A stretch of 64,000 nucleotides of DNA from Flavobacteria bacterium RIFCSPLOWO2_12_FULL_35_11 (GTDB taxonomy: Bacteria; Bacteroidota; Bacteroidia; Flavobacteriales; Flavobacteriaceae): positions 1 through 64,000 of the forward strand of contig MGWK01000011.1 in the NCBI GenBank assembly GCA_001800975.1, written 5' to 3'. The translations under genes and the position numbers were made by a program. The notes under the pieces are model-generated. The model ran no database searches. It saw only the letters and a program-made list of their open reading frames with translations, and was not told the origin of the DNA. Positions 24,771 to 34,200 of the stretch are shown piece by piece. Numbering within the stretch: position 1 is the first letter of the stretch; each line of letters starts with the position of its first letter.

Positions 24771-26711
24771 TCATCTTCTTATCAAGCTTAAATTTCCGCG
24801 TTTTTCTCGGTATTCGCCATATTGATCTGTATACGTCACCAAGTACCAATAATCAGTTGCCGGAAGCCTTTCTCCATTGTAAAATCCGTCCCAGCCATCG
24901 CCATTCAAATCAACATCAGCAACCAATTTACCAAATCGATCGAAGATATAAATAGCCGATATTCGGATGCTGTTTAAGTCATTTCCAAGCACTTTCCATG
25001 TGTCGTTTTGTCCATCGCCATTGGGCGTAAAAAATTTGGGAAACCCTAAAATTGCGATGTCCAATTTAGAAATGCCACAGTTGGTTTTGTCTCGCAAATA
25101 CAGAAAGTGAATTCCTGGTTCTAAATGTTCAAAAGAGGTCCCGTCCTGAAATTCATCAAAACGATCAAGATTAAACTCATAATTGCTGATATTCGGAAAA
25201 ATATTAATCATAATTGAGTTGTTATCAGAATCATCAACGACAGTAAGATTGTTCAAATTTATCGGAGAAGTTGCAGAAACGGTATTTCCCAAAACTTCCA
25301 ATTTCACCTCCGTTCTGGTTGGCGTTGTGCACCCGTTTTCGGTGGCATCAATATAATAAGTTGTTTTTGTGGATGTTGGCGTTGTTGTAAAGGAACTTCC
25401 TGTTTCAAAAGGAAATCCGCCAGTTGGCGTGGCGTACCAGTTAATTGTTGCGGTTGCTGATGATGCAGTGGCATTCAATGTTCCTGAATTTCCTTCACAA
25501 ATAGTAACGTTTGGCGCTGATATTATGGACGGAATAACATTAACTGTAGCAATTACTGGCGTTCTTTTTCCCGTAACACAGCCATTTTCCGATGCCAAAA
25601 CATAGTAAGTTGTGGTTGCCGAAAGAATCGGTGTTGGAAAATTTGGCCCCGAATGTAATGGTGTTGTGCTGGTTGAAGAATCAAACCATAAAACGGTTGC
25701 GCCTAAAGTTGCAGTTGCCGATAAGTTAAAAGTTCCTACACCGCATCGCGTTGCCGGTGTTGTTGCAGTTATTGCAGCCACAGAAATTGTTGTGCTTTCC
25801 GGAAGTTTCAAAACGGGATCACCAAGCGTTCCTCCATATTCAACAATGTAACCTTTGGGCTGATAATCGCCCGTGGCTGCACCAGTATTGCTTAAATCGT
25901 TCCAGGAACCTGGTTTGCCAACACCGGGAGCGGTGACGTGGGCATAATCTTCATCTCCGGCTTGATTAGGTTCACCACTATTCCAAAAGGCAAAATTTGG
26001 TGTTGAGCCATTTATTCCACCATTCCAAAAAACGGTGCCGTTTTCCGGACCTGTAACCCATTTCCAAGTTCCTTCAGAAGCTGCGTCACTTCCGCCAATC
26101 CAGCCTGCGCCTGCAGCTTGTTCCCCGGAAAGTTTTGCTTCTTCCGCAGAGGTAATGGTCGCCAAATAGCCCTTTAATCCATAATAAGTTCTCGCTTCGG
26201 CAGCAGTTTTTGCATTTTGCCAAGTAATTCCTACATCAGAAACATATTCATAAAAATGGCCTGTTGATGGCAGGTAATTGGCATCTCCAATGGTGAATGA
26301 AAATTTTTTTTCGCCCGAAACGGTTGGTGAACTGCTTTCAAAAACGACATCCTTAACAGCGGCGACAATATCTATATAAGTTGCAGTTGCCGAAAGGGAA
26401 CTTTTCAAGGTTAATTTTCCTTCAGAAGCATTCCAAGAGGCTGTAATATTGGGATGAATTCCCGAAGGAAGAGTTAATTTGTCTTCTCCGTTTTTATATC
26501 CTTCAGAAACCTGAATGTAAAAAGCAGCGACTGTTGTGTCGTCCGGGTCGGTAATATTAAAAGAAGTAACCACTTTCATTTGGGTCAAGGGACAATAAAT
26601 TTGATCTCCGCTTGCTGAAATGTTAGGTGCAATATTTTGTGACCAGCAGTAATTTGTAAAAAACAAGGCCAACAGGGAAAAAAACAAGATGCTATGTTTT
26701 TTGAACGGCAT
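24771..26711 (-). CDS. Type IX-secreted C-type lectin-like protein with type B sorting domain
   Basis: Exported cell-surface or released protein of 646 residues. It has a signal peptide (about 1-25), a beta-sandwich region (30-145), and a C-type lectin-like domain (about 155-275) with AGWIGGSDAASEGTWKW, FWNSGEPNQ and WNDL. Ig-like/PKD-like repeats of about 75-80 residues follow (310-465; cysteine pairs and GNSGTLNATASS). The C-terminal gliding-motility-type sorting domain (about 555-646) contains FFTPNGDGQNDTWK, IYIFDRFGKL, GWDGFYNGERLPATDYWY and a final KRGNLSLIRR. The type B domain directs secretion through T9SS. It is likely to bind glycans or be an adhesin; no enzyme domain is present. 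Confidence 0.9.
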   Translation of the reverse strand: MPFKKHSILFFSLLALFFTNYCWSQNIAPNISASGDQIYCPLTQMKVVTSFNITDPDDTTVAAFYIQVSEGYKNGEDKLTLPSGIHPNITASWNASEGKLTLKSSLSATATYIDIVAAVKDVVFESSSPTVSGEKKFSFTIGDANYLPSTGHFYEYVSDVGITWQNAKTAAEARTYYGLKGYLATITSAEEAKLSGEQAAGAGWIGGSDAASEGTWKWVTGPENGTVFWNGGINGSTPNFAFWNSGEPNQAGDEDYAHVTAPGVGKPGSWNDLSNTGAATGDYQPKGYIVEYGGTLGDPVLKLPESTTISVAAITATTPATRCGVGTFNLSATATLGATVLWFDSSTSTTPLHSGPNFPTPILSATTTYYVLASENGCVTGKRTPVIATVNVIPSIISAPNVTICEGNSGTLNATASSATATINWYATPTGGFPFETGSSFTTTPTSTKTTYYIDATENGCTTPTRTEVKLEVLGNTVSATSPINLNNLTVVDDSDNNSIMINIFPNISNYEFNLDRFDEFQDGTSFEHLEPGIHFLYLRDKTNCGISKLDIAILGFPKFFTPNGDGQNDTWKVLGNDLNSIRISAIYIFDRFGKLVADVDLNGDGWDGFYNGERLPATDYWYLVTYTDQYGEYREKRGNLSLIRR

Positions 26712-26844
26712 GAAGAATGGGTAATTTTTATTAAGATGTAAAAATAAGCAATAGTTTTTAAGGGGAAAGCTTGTTTTAGTTAAAAAAAATTGAATTAATT
26801 ACTTAAAAATTAATAGTTAACAGTGGTGCGGAAGACGTAGCTTA

Positions 26845-27312
26845 CTATTTTTTCCAAATAATTTTTACCGCTGATAAATGCTCCAGCTCCAAGTGAATTT
26901 CAGGCAATTTATGAAATCCATTTTTTAGGTAAAACGGAACAGGTGATTTATAGCCATCACCATTTTGTTTTAAATAATCGGTTTTGTCAATTACCCAACC
27001 GTTAAGTTCCGATTCCCTTTTTTTGGCTTCATTCAATAACATGGTTCCAAAACCTTTTACGTGAATTTCGGAAGCTAAAATCATGGCGAACCACTTTTCA
27101 GTATTCCTGTCAAAATCAAAATACCAACCTTTTATAGCGCCATTTTTGTTGATTAAAAGCATGTGATGCTGGTTAGCTAATGCATTTAAATAATTTTCAA
27201 AATCAGAAAGGCTTTTGTGTGTCAAATTTTTTGGATATTCAGCATTCCAAAGTTCAAAAACTACTTTTATTTGAGAATTGTCAAGGCAATTTGTTATTAT
27301 TATTTTAATCAT
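26845..27312 (-). CDS. GNAT-family N-acetyltransferase
   Basis: Protein of 155 residues with the GNAT fold. The acetyl-CoA-binding region reads VKGFGTMLLNEAKKRE (about residues 89-104), close to the Q/RxxGxG/A consensus. The C-terminal half, with YKSPVPFYLKNGFHKLPE, matches the common ...FYxKnGF motif of these enzymes. The substrate is unknown. It is the downstream neighbour of the CDF transporter (38-base gap, same strand). The short gap suggests, but does not prove, co-transcription. Confidence 0.86.
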   Translation of the reverse strand: MIKIIITNCLDNSQIKVVFELWNAEYPKNLTHKSLSDFENYLNALANQHHMLLINKNGAIKGWYFDFDRNTEKWFAMILASEIHVKGFGTMLLNEAKKRESELNGWVIDKTDYLKQNGDGYKSPVPFYLKNGFHKLPEIHLELEHLSAVKIIWKK

Positions 27313-27350
27313 ATAATAATTGATATTGGATTAATGTTACCAACTTTAAA

Positions 27351-28226
27351 CTAAATTGTATCCGGTTCAATATGAATTAAAACATCATTTATTTCTGGCA
27401 ATTTCTGCAACAATTCATCCTTTAATCGATGCGCTATTTTATGTCCTTCTGAAACACTAATTGCTCCGTTTACAATTAAATGAAGATCTACATGAAATGA
27501 AATTCCAGCCTTTCTCACCAGGCATTTTTCTGTATCAATTACCCCTTCAACACCCACAGAAATCGTTCTAATTTCTGATACCAAATCGTCATATAAATGT
27601 TCGTCCATAATTTCGCCGAGTGCCGGTCTAAAAATTAAGTAGGCATTGTAAATAATGAATCCAGAAGCAAATAAAGCCGCCCAGTCATCGGCTTTTTCAT
27701 AGCCTTCACCCATAAAAATGGCAATAGATATTCCAATAAACGCCATTAACGACGTAATTGCATCACTCCTGTGGTGCCAGGCATCTGCTTTTAGAGAAGA
27801 GCTTTTTGTCTCATTGCTTTTTTTGGATACTACCCTAAAAAACAATTCTTTTATCACCACAATTATAGCCAAAACCACCAGTGTATATTTTTTAGGGGCT
27901 ATTTGTGGCGTTTGCAGATTCTGGATACTTTCATAAGCAATGATGGTTGCGGATAAAACCAGAAATCCAACCACGGCAAACGTAATTAAAGGCTCTGCCC
28001 TTCCATGGCCATAGGGATGATTGCCATCGGCTGGTTTTGTGGCATATTTTAGTCCAAACAAAACTAAGATGGAAGAAAAAACATCGGTGGTAGATTCAAT
28101 AGCATCAGCGATTAATGCGTAAGAATTTCCAAAAATTCCGGTAATTCCTTTGGCAATGGCAAGCAAAGCATTGCCAACAATGCTGAAATAGATGGTGTTA
28201 ATTGCTTTTTGTTTGTTCGTTTTCAT
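27351..28226 (-). CDS. Cation diffusion facilitator transporter
   Basis: Inner-membrane divalent metal/proton antiporter, probably for zinc, iron, manganese or cobalt; 291 residues from the ATG at 28226. About six membrane helices are seen. The paired metal-site motifs are in helix 2 (ADAIESTTDVFS) and helix 5 (DAWHHRSDAITS), giving a DxxxD and an HxxxD pattern. HPYGHGRAEPL, the conserved loop, lies between. The cytosolic C-terminal domain ends LIHIEPDTI. An upstream in-frame TTG at 28250 is a weaker start. Confidence 0.93.
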   Translation of the reverse strand: MKTNKQKAINTIYFSIVGNALLAIAKGITGIFGNSYALIADAIESTTDVFSSILVLFGLKYATKPADGNHPYGHGRAEPLITFAVVGFLVLSATIIAYESIQNLQTPQIAPKKYTLVVLAIIVVIKELFFRVVSKKSNETKSSSLKADAWHHRSDAITSLMAFIGISIAIFMGEGYEKADDWAALFASGFIIYNAYLIFRPALGEIMDEHLYDDLVSEIRTISVGVEGVIDTEKCLVRKAGISFHVDLHLIVNGAISVSEGHKIAHRLKDELLQKLPEINDVLIHIEPDTI

Positions 28227-28382
28227 TTTTGTTGAGGTGTTCAAATTCAATTTGAAATGCCCTATTTTTAGCGGGTAAAGATAAGGATTTCATCAAGTAT
28301 CATTTAGATTAAATTAAATAAATACATATGATAACAGCAATTTATTATATGAATTATGCAATTATAATGTTGAATTTTATTT

Positions 28383-28476
28383 GCATTAGGGATTGAAGTG
28401 AAAATCCTTATTAACGGTTTTTCACCGTTAATAAGATTGAAACGTAAAGCCTGGTCGCTTTTTCAGCGGAATGCCC
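28383..28476 (+). repeat. Modular hairpin repeat (family A), degenerate copy 2
   Basis: Opens GCATTAGGGATTGAAG, then a perfect 12-bp stem (CTTATTAACGGT / ACCGTTAATAAG, 28407-28435) with loop TTTTC. A second small hairpin CGCT-TTTTC-AGCG and a terminal AATGCCC follow. It is followed at 28489-28515 by another short hairpin motif (TGCCT/AGGCA then AGTTTTCAAC). Confidence 0.75.
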
Positions 28477-28516
28477 AAATTTTAAATCTGCCTCCGGAAG
28501 GCAAGTTTTCAACCTA

Positions 28517-29581
28517 CTAAAACCACTTTTTCTTTTTAAAATAGAAAATCATGGAAACTGCCAAAATCAGCATAACGCCCAACATCATAAAGTAACCATA
28601 TTTTAAATGAAGCTCAGGAAGATAGTCGAAATTGGTTCCGTAAACACCGGCAATAAAGGTTAACGGAATAAAAATTACAGAGAAAACGGTTAAAAATTTA
28701 ATAATGTCATTCAGCTTGCTGCTTATGGTGGTGTGATAAACCTGAAGTTGGTCGGCAAGAATTTCACGATAGCTTTCCAATGACTCAATGGCCTGGTTAA
28801 CATTGTTTTTTAGATCTTCAAAATTTACAAAAACTTTATCCTCCAATAATTCCGAATCCAATTTTAACAGTTCAACCACTATTTCACGGCAGGGTTTAAT
28901 GGATTTGTTTAAATAAATAATTTCCTTCTTAAAATTGTTGATTTCCTTTAGGGTAGATTCCTTTGCATTGTTCAGCAAATATATTTCCAGCGATTCAATT
29001 TTTTCGCCAATTTGGCTTATGATATAATTATAATTGTCAAAAACAATGTCCATTAAAGCAAAAGCCAAATAATCGGTCCTGGCGCTTCGAATTCTTTTTT
29101 TGTTTTTCCGCATTCGTTCTCTTATGGGATCGAAAATGTCGCCTGTTTTTTCCTGGAATAACAGTAAAATATGTTCTTTAATAATAATTACAATATTTTC
29201 AGAAGAAATGAAATTTCGTTTTTCATCATACTGCAACATTTTTAAAGAAATATAGAGGCAATTGTCATATTCCTGAATTTTTGGACGCGCATGGGTATTC
29301 ATGACATCGGCAAGAATTAGTGGATCCAACTCAAATTTGCTTGCAATCTCATCCATAATTTTTACATCATGCAAACCATAAATATTGAGCCAGGTGGTGG
29401 TGGCCGTTTTGTTGAATTTCACCACCTCATTTACATCTTTTGCTATAAATTCATCAAGATTTTCAGAATCGTAATCAATAACTTCCAAAATAACATCCTC
29501 ACTTTTTTTCTCGCCTTTAAAATGGATTTCATAGGGCGACAATCCTAAATGTTCTTTTTTTGTTTTTAAATACCTGGCCAT
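28517..29581 (-). CDS. corA: CorA-type magnesium/cobalt transporter
   Basis: Pentameric channel of 354 residues. The N-terminal cytosolic domain (about 1-240) includes MNTHARPKIQEYDNCLYISL and a long helix. Two C-terminal membrane helices follow (about 295-315 and 330-350). The loop signature after the first helix reads YGTNF (about 313-317) where most CorA proteins have YGMNF; the codons are TAC GGA ACC AAT TTC. The family is clear, but the Met-to-Thr change in the GMN selectivity motif could alter ion preference. It is alone, with the CDF transporter about 290 bases downstream. Confidence 0.9.
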   Translation of the reverse strand: MARYLKTKKEHLGLSPYEIHFKGEKKSEDVILEVIDYDSENLDEFIAKDVNEVVKFNKTATTTWLNIYGLHDVKIMDEIASKFELDPLILADVMNTHARPKIQEYDNCLYISLKMLQYDEKRNFISSENIVIIIKEHILLLFQEKTGDIFDPIRERMRKNKKRIRSARTDYLAFALMDIVFDNYNYIISQIGEKIESLEIYLLNNAKESTLKEINNFKKEIIYLNKSIKPCREIVVELLKLDSELLEDKVFVNFEDLKNNVNQAIESLESYREILADQLQVYHTTISSKLNDIIKFLTVFSVIFIPLTFIAGVYGTNFDYLPELHLKYGYFMMLGVMLILAVSMIFYFKKKKWF

Positions 29582-29724
29582 ATTTATTTGAAATTATTAA
29601 AGGGTTTACAAACTTTTTACAAGCTGAAATCTATCTGACTTTCAAAAAAAGAAAGCGATTAAAATTAGTCAATTTTGTTTTAAAGTGCTCATTTTATTGC
29701 ATGAAATCAATTTACGGAGTTGCG

Positions 29725-31248
29725 CTATTTTTTTCTTAATTCATAAAGATCTTTACGTCTTTCTTTCAAATTTCTGACGGTTCCCAGTTGATTTAATTCT
29801 CTTAGGGAATCAATATCCACATCGGCAATTAAAATCATTTCAGTATTGGCAGTTGCTTCGGCTTTAATACCGTTGGTTGGAAAGGCAAAATCACAAGGCG
29901 TAAACACCACGGATTGCGCATATTGTATGTCCATATTGTGGACTTTCGGCAAATTTCCAACGCTTCCGGCAATGGCAACATAGCATTCGTTTTCTATGGC
30001 TCTTGCCTGCGCGCAATTTCGAATCCTTGAATAGCCATTTTGCGTGTCTGTTAAAAATGGGACAAACAATATGTCCATTCCTTCATCGGCCAAAAGCCTT
30101 CCAAGCTCTGGAAATTCGACATCATAACATATCAAAATACCTATTTTTCCAGAATCGGTATCAAATGTCTGAATTTTGCTTCCGCCTTGCATTCCCCATA
30201 CATTGGCTTCATTTGGCGTGATATGCAATTTTTCAAAACGTTCTACTGTTCCATCTCTTTTGCACAAATACCCAACATTGTACAATTTAGCATCAACCAT
30301 TTCAGGCATACTTCCTGTAATGATATTGATATTGTAAGAAATGGCAAATTTTGAAAATTTATCAACTATGGCTGAAGTATGTTTTGCAAGTTCCCGGATG
30401 GCTTCAGACTCTGTTAAATGGTTATTTTCAGCCATTAAAGGGGCATTAAAAAATTCAGGAAAAAGCGCAAAATCAGACCGATATCCAGAAACCGAATCAA
30501 CAAAAAATTCAGCTTGCTGCAGCAATTCATCTAAATTTTTATAAGCCCTCATTTGCCATTGTATAAGTCCGAGACGCACTATTTTTTTCTTGGTGGTGGC
30601 TGAACTTAGGTCTTCTTCTTCATAGTAAATATTGTCCCATTCCAACAGCACCGCATAATCATTGGATGCCTTATCGCCTTCAAGATAATTTTTTAGGATT
30701 TTTGCCGGGTGAAAATCATTTGAGATCTGAAAATTAAATACAGGGTCATGAATCTCCTTTTTCTTCACTTTATCAATATATTCTTTTGGGGTAAGTTTAT
30801 CGGAATACAAGTGATAATTGGGAATTCTGCCGCCAAAAGCAACGCCTCTAAGGTTTAGTTTCTCACACAATTCTTTCCTGTAATCATAAAGTCGCCTACC
30901 CAAACGAAGTCCGCGGAATTCAGGTTTAATAAAAACATCAATGCCATACAACATATCACCATCAGGGTTATGGGTGTTAAATGTATAATTTCCAGTAATT
31001 TGCTTGTAAGTATGAACCCTTTCAACCCTGCTATAATCCACCATAATGGACAATGCGCAACCGGCAATTTGATTGTTTACTTTTATAACAACCTGGCCTT
31101 CAGGGAATCGGCTAATAAGCGATTCCATTTGGCGTTCACTCCAAAAAGCATCGGGAATACCGATGTAGGATTCAATCATCGCTTTTTTAAGTTCCTGATA
31201 ATCGTCGATGCTTAAAAAAGACAATTCAATATTTTCTATTTTTTTCAT
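29725..31248 (-). CDS. GNAT acetyltransferase-carbon-nitrogen hydrolase fusion
   Basis: Bifunctional protein of 507 residues from the ATG at 31248. Residues 1-200 form a GNAT domain (acetyl-CoA loop GLRLGRRLYDYRKE). Residues 215-505 form a nitrilase-superfamily amidohydrolase with the catalytic triad visible: Glu near 264 (LFPEFF), Lys near 339 (EKLHITPNE), and Cys near 373 (ILICYDVEFPE). Such fusions are known in Bacteroidota and other bacteria; the substrate is not established. The two domains probably act on a common amide or amine. An upstream in-frame TTG at 31281 is rejected in favour of the ATG. Confidence 0.93.
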   Translation of the reverse strand: MKKIENIELSFLSIDDYQELKKAMIESYIGIPDAFWSERQMESLISRFPEGQVVIKVNNQIAGCALSIMVDYSRVERVHTYKQITGNYTFNTHNPDGDMLYGIDVFIKPEFRGLRLGRRLYDYRKELCEKLNLRGVAFGGRIPNYHLYSDKLTPKEYIDKVKKKEIHDPVFNFQISNDFHPAKILKNYLEGDKASNDYAVLLEWDNIYYEEEDLSSATTKKKIVRLGLIQWQMRAYKNLDELLQQAEFFVDSVSGYRSDFALFPEFFNAPLMAENNHLTESEAIRELAKHTSAIVDKFSKFAISYNINIITGSMPEMVDAKLYNVGYLCKRDGTVERFEKLHITPNEANVWGMQGGSKIQTFDTDSGKIGILICYDVEFPELGRLLADEGMDILFVPFLTDTQNGYSRIRNCAQARAIENECYVAIAGSVGNLPKVHNMDIQYAQSVVFTPCDFAFPTNGIKAEATANTEMILIADVDIDSLRELNQLGTVRNLKERRKDLYELRKK

Positions 31249-31365
31249 ATTTGAAGGGAGGATTTGCTGCTGTTTGCACAAAAGAAAATCATAAACAGCC
31301 TATTTTGGTAAAAATACGATTTTTTGGGAGATGATTAATATTGAGAATGAGGATTTTAAATGTTT

Positions 31366-31482
31366 TGGGCCTGCCCGCCTTTTTGGTGGGCGTTCCCGCT
31401 AAAAAGCGGTCGGGCTTTCCGCTGTAAGTCCTCGTCACGCCCAAAAGCGTGTCTGTGGGCTTTACGCTTCAATCCCTAACGC
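31366..31482 (-). repeat. Modular hairpin repeat (family A), copy 3
   Basis: Full copy between tRNA-Ala and the fusion gene. On the minus strand it opens GCGTTAGGGATTGAAGCG and has hairpin CACGC-TTTTGG-GCGTG. It continues with AAAGCCCGACCGC, hairpin CCGCT-TTTT-AGCGG and AACGCCCACC, ending in GGCGGGCAGGCCC. Confidence 0.85.
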
Positions 31483-31498
31483 GAATTCAAATAAAAAT

Positions 31499-31530
31499 TA
31501 AAAAACCGCCTCAGTTATGAGACGGTTTTT
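31499..31530 (-). terminator. Terminator after tRNA-Ala
   Basis: Hairpin with arms AAAAACCGcCTC / GAGaCGGTTTTT (one mismatch) and T/A tails on both sides, immediately downstream of the tRNA on the minus strand. Confidence 0.8.
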
Positions 31531-31534
31531 TAAA

Positions 31535-31609
31535 GTGGAGAAGATCGGGCTCGAACCGACGACCTCTTGGCTGCCAGCCAAGCGCTCTAGCCAACTGAGC
31601 TACATCCCC
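31535..31609 (-). tRNA. tRNA-Ala (anticodon GGC)
   Basis: Cloverleaf on the minus strand. D arm GTAGCTCAGTTGG; anticodon stem CTTGG/CCAAG with loop CTGGCAG (anticodon GGC); T stem GTCGG/CCGAT with loop TTCGAGC; discriminator A. The G3:U70 wobble pair, the main alanine identity element, is present. Acceptor position 6-67 is a T-T mismatch as I fold it. CCA is not encoded. Confidence 0.95.
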
Positions 31610-31870
31610 AATTTTTTAATTTTCAACCTGTGGCTTTCTTGTTGAAACCTACATTTAAAATGTAGTGGCGCAAAAATACATAATTTTTTTAAATGTGTTT
31701 GAAAATTTTTAAACGTTCTTCTACGATAAATTATTAAATCGAAAAAATTTAGATAATGTTTAGTTACCGAATCATTTTGAAAATTCCTGCACCATAAATT
31801 TTAACGTCGCTTTTTTGAATGCAAAACCAATATTGTAAAGATTGTTACTTTTTAAGTCCTATTTTTCCTT

Positions 31871-31878
31871 TAAATTTG
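31871..31878 (+). promoter_or_regulatory. Bacteroidota -7 element for osmC-like gene
   Basis: TAAATTTG fits TAnnTTTG, 19 bases before the ATG at 31898. Confidence 0.5.
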
Positions 31879-31897
31879 TAATAAATAATAAAAAATC

Positions 31898-32317
31898 ATG
31901 ATCAATAAAATTGAAGTAAGCTGGAAAGGCGAAATGCTTTTTGAATCTGTGGCACCTGAAGGAAAAGTTATGATTGATGCCGCTGAAGAGTCTGGCGGAC
32001 AAGGGAAAGGATTGCGCCCAAAAGCAATGATGTTAACTTCTTTGGCGGGTTGTACGGCCATGGACGTTGCTTCTTTATTGAAAAAAATGCGTGCTGAAGT
32101 TGAAGATTTTAAAATTGAAGTGGAAGGAAATCTTACTGAAGAGCACCCAAAATTTTACGATAAGGTAAAAGTTACCTATCTTTTCTTCGGCAAAGATTTT
32201 CAAAAAGACAAAATTGAAAAAGCAGTAAATCTATCTGTTGAAACTTACTGCGGAGTGATGCATATGTTCAGACAATTTGCCGAAGTAAGCATCGAAATTC
32301 AATATATCGATAAATAA
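31898..32317 (+). CDS. OsmC-family protein
   Basis: Protein of 139 residues related to OsmC/YhfA, thiol peroxidases that detoxify organic hydroperoxides. The core shows the first conserved cysteine in LTSLAGCTAMDVASLLKKM (about 48-66). The second is in VETYCGVMHMF, near residue 119. The spacing and length fit the YhfA-like branch, whose substrate is less well defined than that of Ohr. It is transcribed alone, 121 bases ahead of a separate recJ promoter. Confidence 0.92.
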   Translation: MINKIEVSWKGEMLFESVAPEGKVMIDAAEESGGQGKGLRPKAMMLTSLAGCTAMDVASLLKKMRAEVEDFKIEVEGNLTEEHPKFYDKVKVTYLFFGKDFQKDKIEKAVNLSVETYCGVMHMFRQFAEVSIEIQYIDK

Positions 32318-32431
32318 AGTTTATTTGTTGATGTGCTTATTAGTTTAAAAGTTGAAAAGCTCAAGGCAATTGGCAATTGGCAAAAATACCAACATACCAC
32401 AATCCAAAATACTAATAGACTAAAAATTGCT

Positions 32432-32439
32432 TACTTTTG
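32432..32439 (+). promoter_or_regulatory. Bacteroidota -7 element for recJ
   Basis: TACTTTTG fits TAnnTTTG, 15 bases before the ATG at 32455. It overlaps the in-frame TTG at 32437, arguing against that start. Confidence 0.5.
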
Positions 32440-32454
32440 GAAAAAAGCAATGCT

Positions 32455-34155
32455 ATGCGATGGAAATTAAAACCGGAAACAAACCGGGAAATCACTTCAA
32501 AACTAGCCCAGGATTTGGGAATCGAATATACGTTGGCCAAACTGTTGGTTCAGCGAAATATTGAAACCTACGACCAGGCCAAATCCTTTTTTCGCCCCAA
32601 TTTAAAAGACCTTCACAATCCTTTTTTAATGAAGGATATGGACAAAGCTGTTGAACGCATCGAACGTGCAATGACCGAAAACGAAAACATTTTGGTATAT
32701 GGTGATTATGATGTGGATGGCACCACGTCCGTTTCCATGCTTTCATCCTATCTAAAAACATTTTATCCAAATATTGCCACTTATATCCCAGACAGATATG
32801 CCGAAGGTTACGGCATTTCCTTTTTGGGAATCGATTTTGCCCAAGACAATGACATTTCTTTAATTATTGCGTTGGACTGTGGCATAAAAGCGATCGATAA
32901 AGTGAACTATGCAAAAGAAAAAGGCATCGATTTTATTATTTGCGACCACCACCGTCCGGGAAATGAAATTCCTGATGCTGTTGCGGTTTTAGATCCAAAA
33001 CGTACCGATTGTGAGTATCCTTACGATGAATTGTGCGGTTGCGGTGTGGGTTTCAAGCTAATTCAGGCATTGGCAAGCAAGAGAAACCAAACCATAGACG
33101 ATTTGGTACCTTATCTGGATTTGGTGGCGACAGCCATTGCTGCAGACATTGTTCCCATCACCGGAGAAAACAGGATTTTAGCTTATTTTGGGTTGCAGGT
33201 AATCAATTCCAATCCGAGAAACGGCATAAAAGCGATGATTCACCAAATAAAAAAGGCTGAATTGAACATTACCGATGTGGTGTTTATTATTGCGCCAAGA
33301 ATTAATGCCGCAGGTAGGATTAAACATGGAAATTACGCTGTTGAATTGTTGACCGAACTGGACTTTGATTCGGCCGTTAAATTCGCTTTGGAAATAGAAC
33401 AAAACAACAACGACCGTAAGGATTTGGATAAATTAATTACCAGTGAAGCCTTGCTCCAAATTGAAGAAAATAGTGAGCAGCATAATTATTCAACAGTTGT
33501 TTATGCCGAAAATTGGCACAAAGGCGTTATTGGGATTGTGGCTTCCAGACTTATAGAAACTTATTACAAACCAACCTTGGTTTTCACAAAAAGCGGCGAC
33601 AAGTTGGCGGCATCGGCACGTTCCGTAAAAGGATTTGACGTTTATGAAGCGCTGGAGCAATGCTCAGAATTTATTGAGCAGTTTGGCGGACATAAATATG
33701 CGGCCGGACTCACTTTGAAAGAAGAAAATTACCAAAATTTCAAATTGAAGTTTGAAGAAGTTGTAAAAAACACGTTGCCTGAGGAATTGAGAACGCCCGA
33801 AATTGCGATTGATGCAGAAATTAGCCTTTCTGAAATTACGCCTAAATTTTTCAGAATCATGAATCAACTGTCGCCTTTCGGTCCGCAAAATATGAAACCC
33901 GTTTTTATGTGCGGTGGATTGCGGGATAACGGCTATGGCAAGAAAGTTGGCTCAGACGAAACGCATTTAAAACTGAATCTTTTTGAAGGCACCAACCAAA
34001 CTACCTACAACGCCATCGGTTTTGGCATGGGCGACAAACATGAAATCACGCAAAATAAAAACGCGTTTAAAGCCGCTTTTTGCATCGATGAAAATGAGTG
34101 GAATGGCTATAAAACGCTGCAGCTTTTGCTGAAAGATCTAGAAGTTGAAAGTTGA
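32455..34155 (+). CDS. recJ: Single-stranded-DNA-specific exonuclease RecJ
   Basis: 5'-3' single-strand exonuclease for recombination and repair, 566 residues from the ATG. DHH-family motifs are present: GDYDVDGTTS (motif I, about 82-91), LDCGIK, the DHH motif ICDHHRPG (near 162), LVATAIAADIVP, and the DHHA1 segment with APRINAAGRIKHGN. The C-terminal GGHKYAAGLTL and OB-type part are intact. The ATG at 32455 is preferred over TTG 32437, which lies in the promoter. A dispersed hairpin repeat and a convergent terminator follow. Confidence 0.96.
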   Translation: MRWKLKPETNREITSKLAQDLGIEYTLAKLLVQRNIETYDQAKSFFRPNLKDLHNPFLMKDMDKAVERIERAMTENENILVYGDYDVDGTTSVSMLSSYLKTFYPNIATYIPDRYAEGYGISFLGIDFAQDNDISLIIALDCGIKAIDKVNYAKEKGIDFIICDHHRPGNEIPDAVAVLDPKRTDCEYPYDELCGCGVGFKLIQALASKRNQTIDDLVPYLDLVATAIAADIVPITGENRILAYFGLQVINSNPRNGIKAMIHQIKKAELNITDVVFIIAPRINAAGRIKHGNYAVELLTELDFDSAVKFALEIEQNNNDRKDLDKLITSEALLQIEENSEQHNYSTVVYAENWHKGVIGIVASRLIETYYKPTLVFTKSGDKLAASARSVKGFDVYEALEQCSEFIEQFGGHKYAAGLTLKEENYQNFKLKFEEVVKNTLPEELRTPEIAIDAEISLSEITPKFFRIMNQLSPFGPQNMKPVFMCGGLRDNGYGKKVGSDETHLKLNLFEGTNQTTYNAIGFGMGDKHEITQNKNAFKAAFCIDENEWNGYKTLQLLLKDLEVES

Positions 34156-34200
34156 AAAGTTATATGTTAAAAGTTAAATGTTTTTTTAATCCAAATCAAA

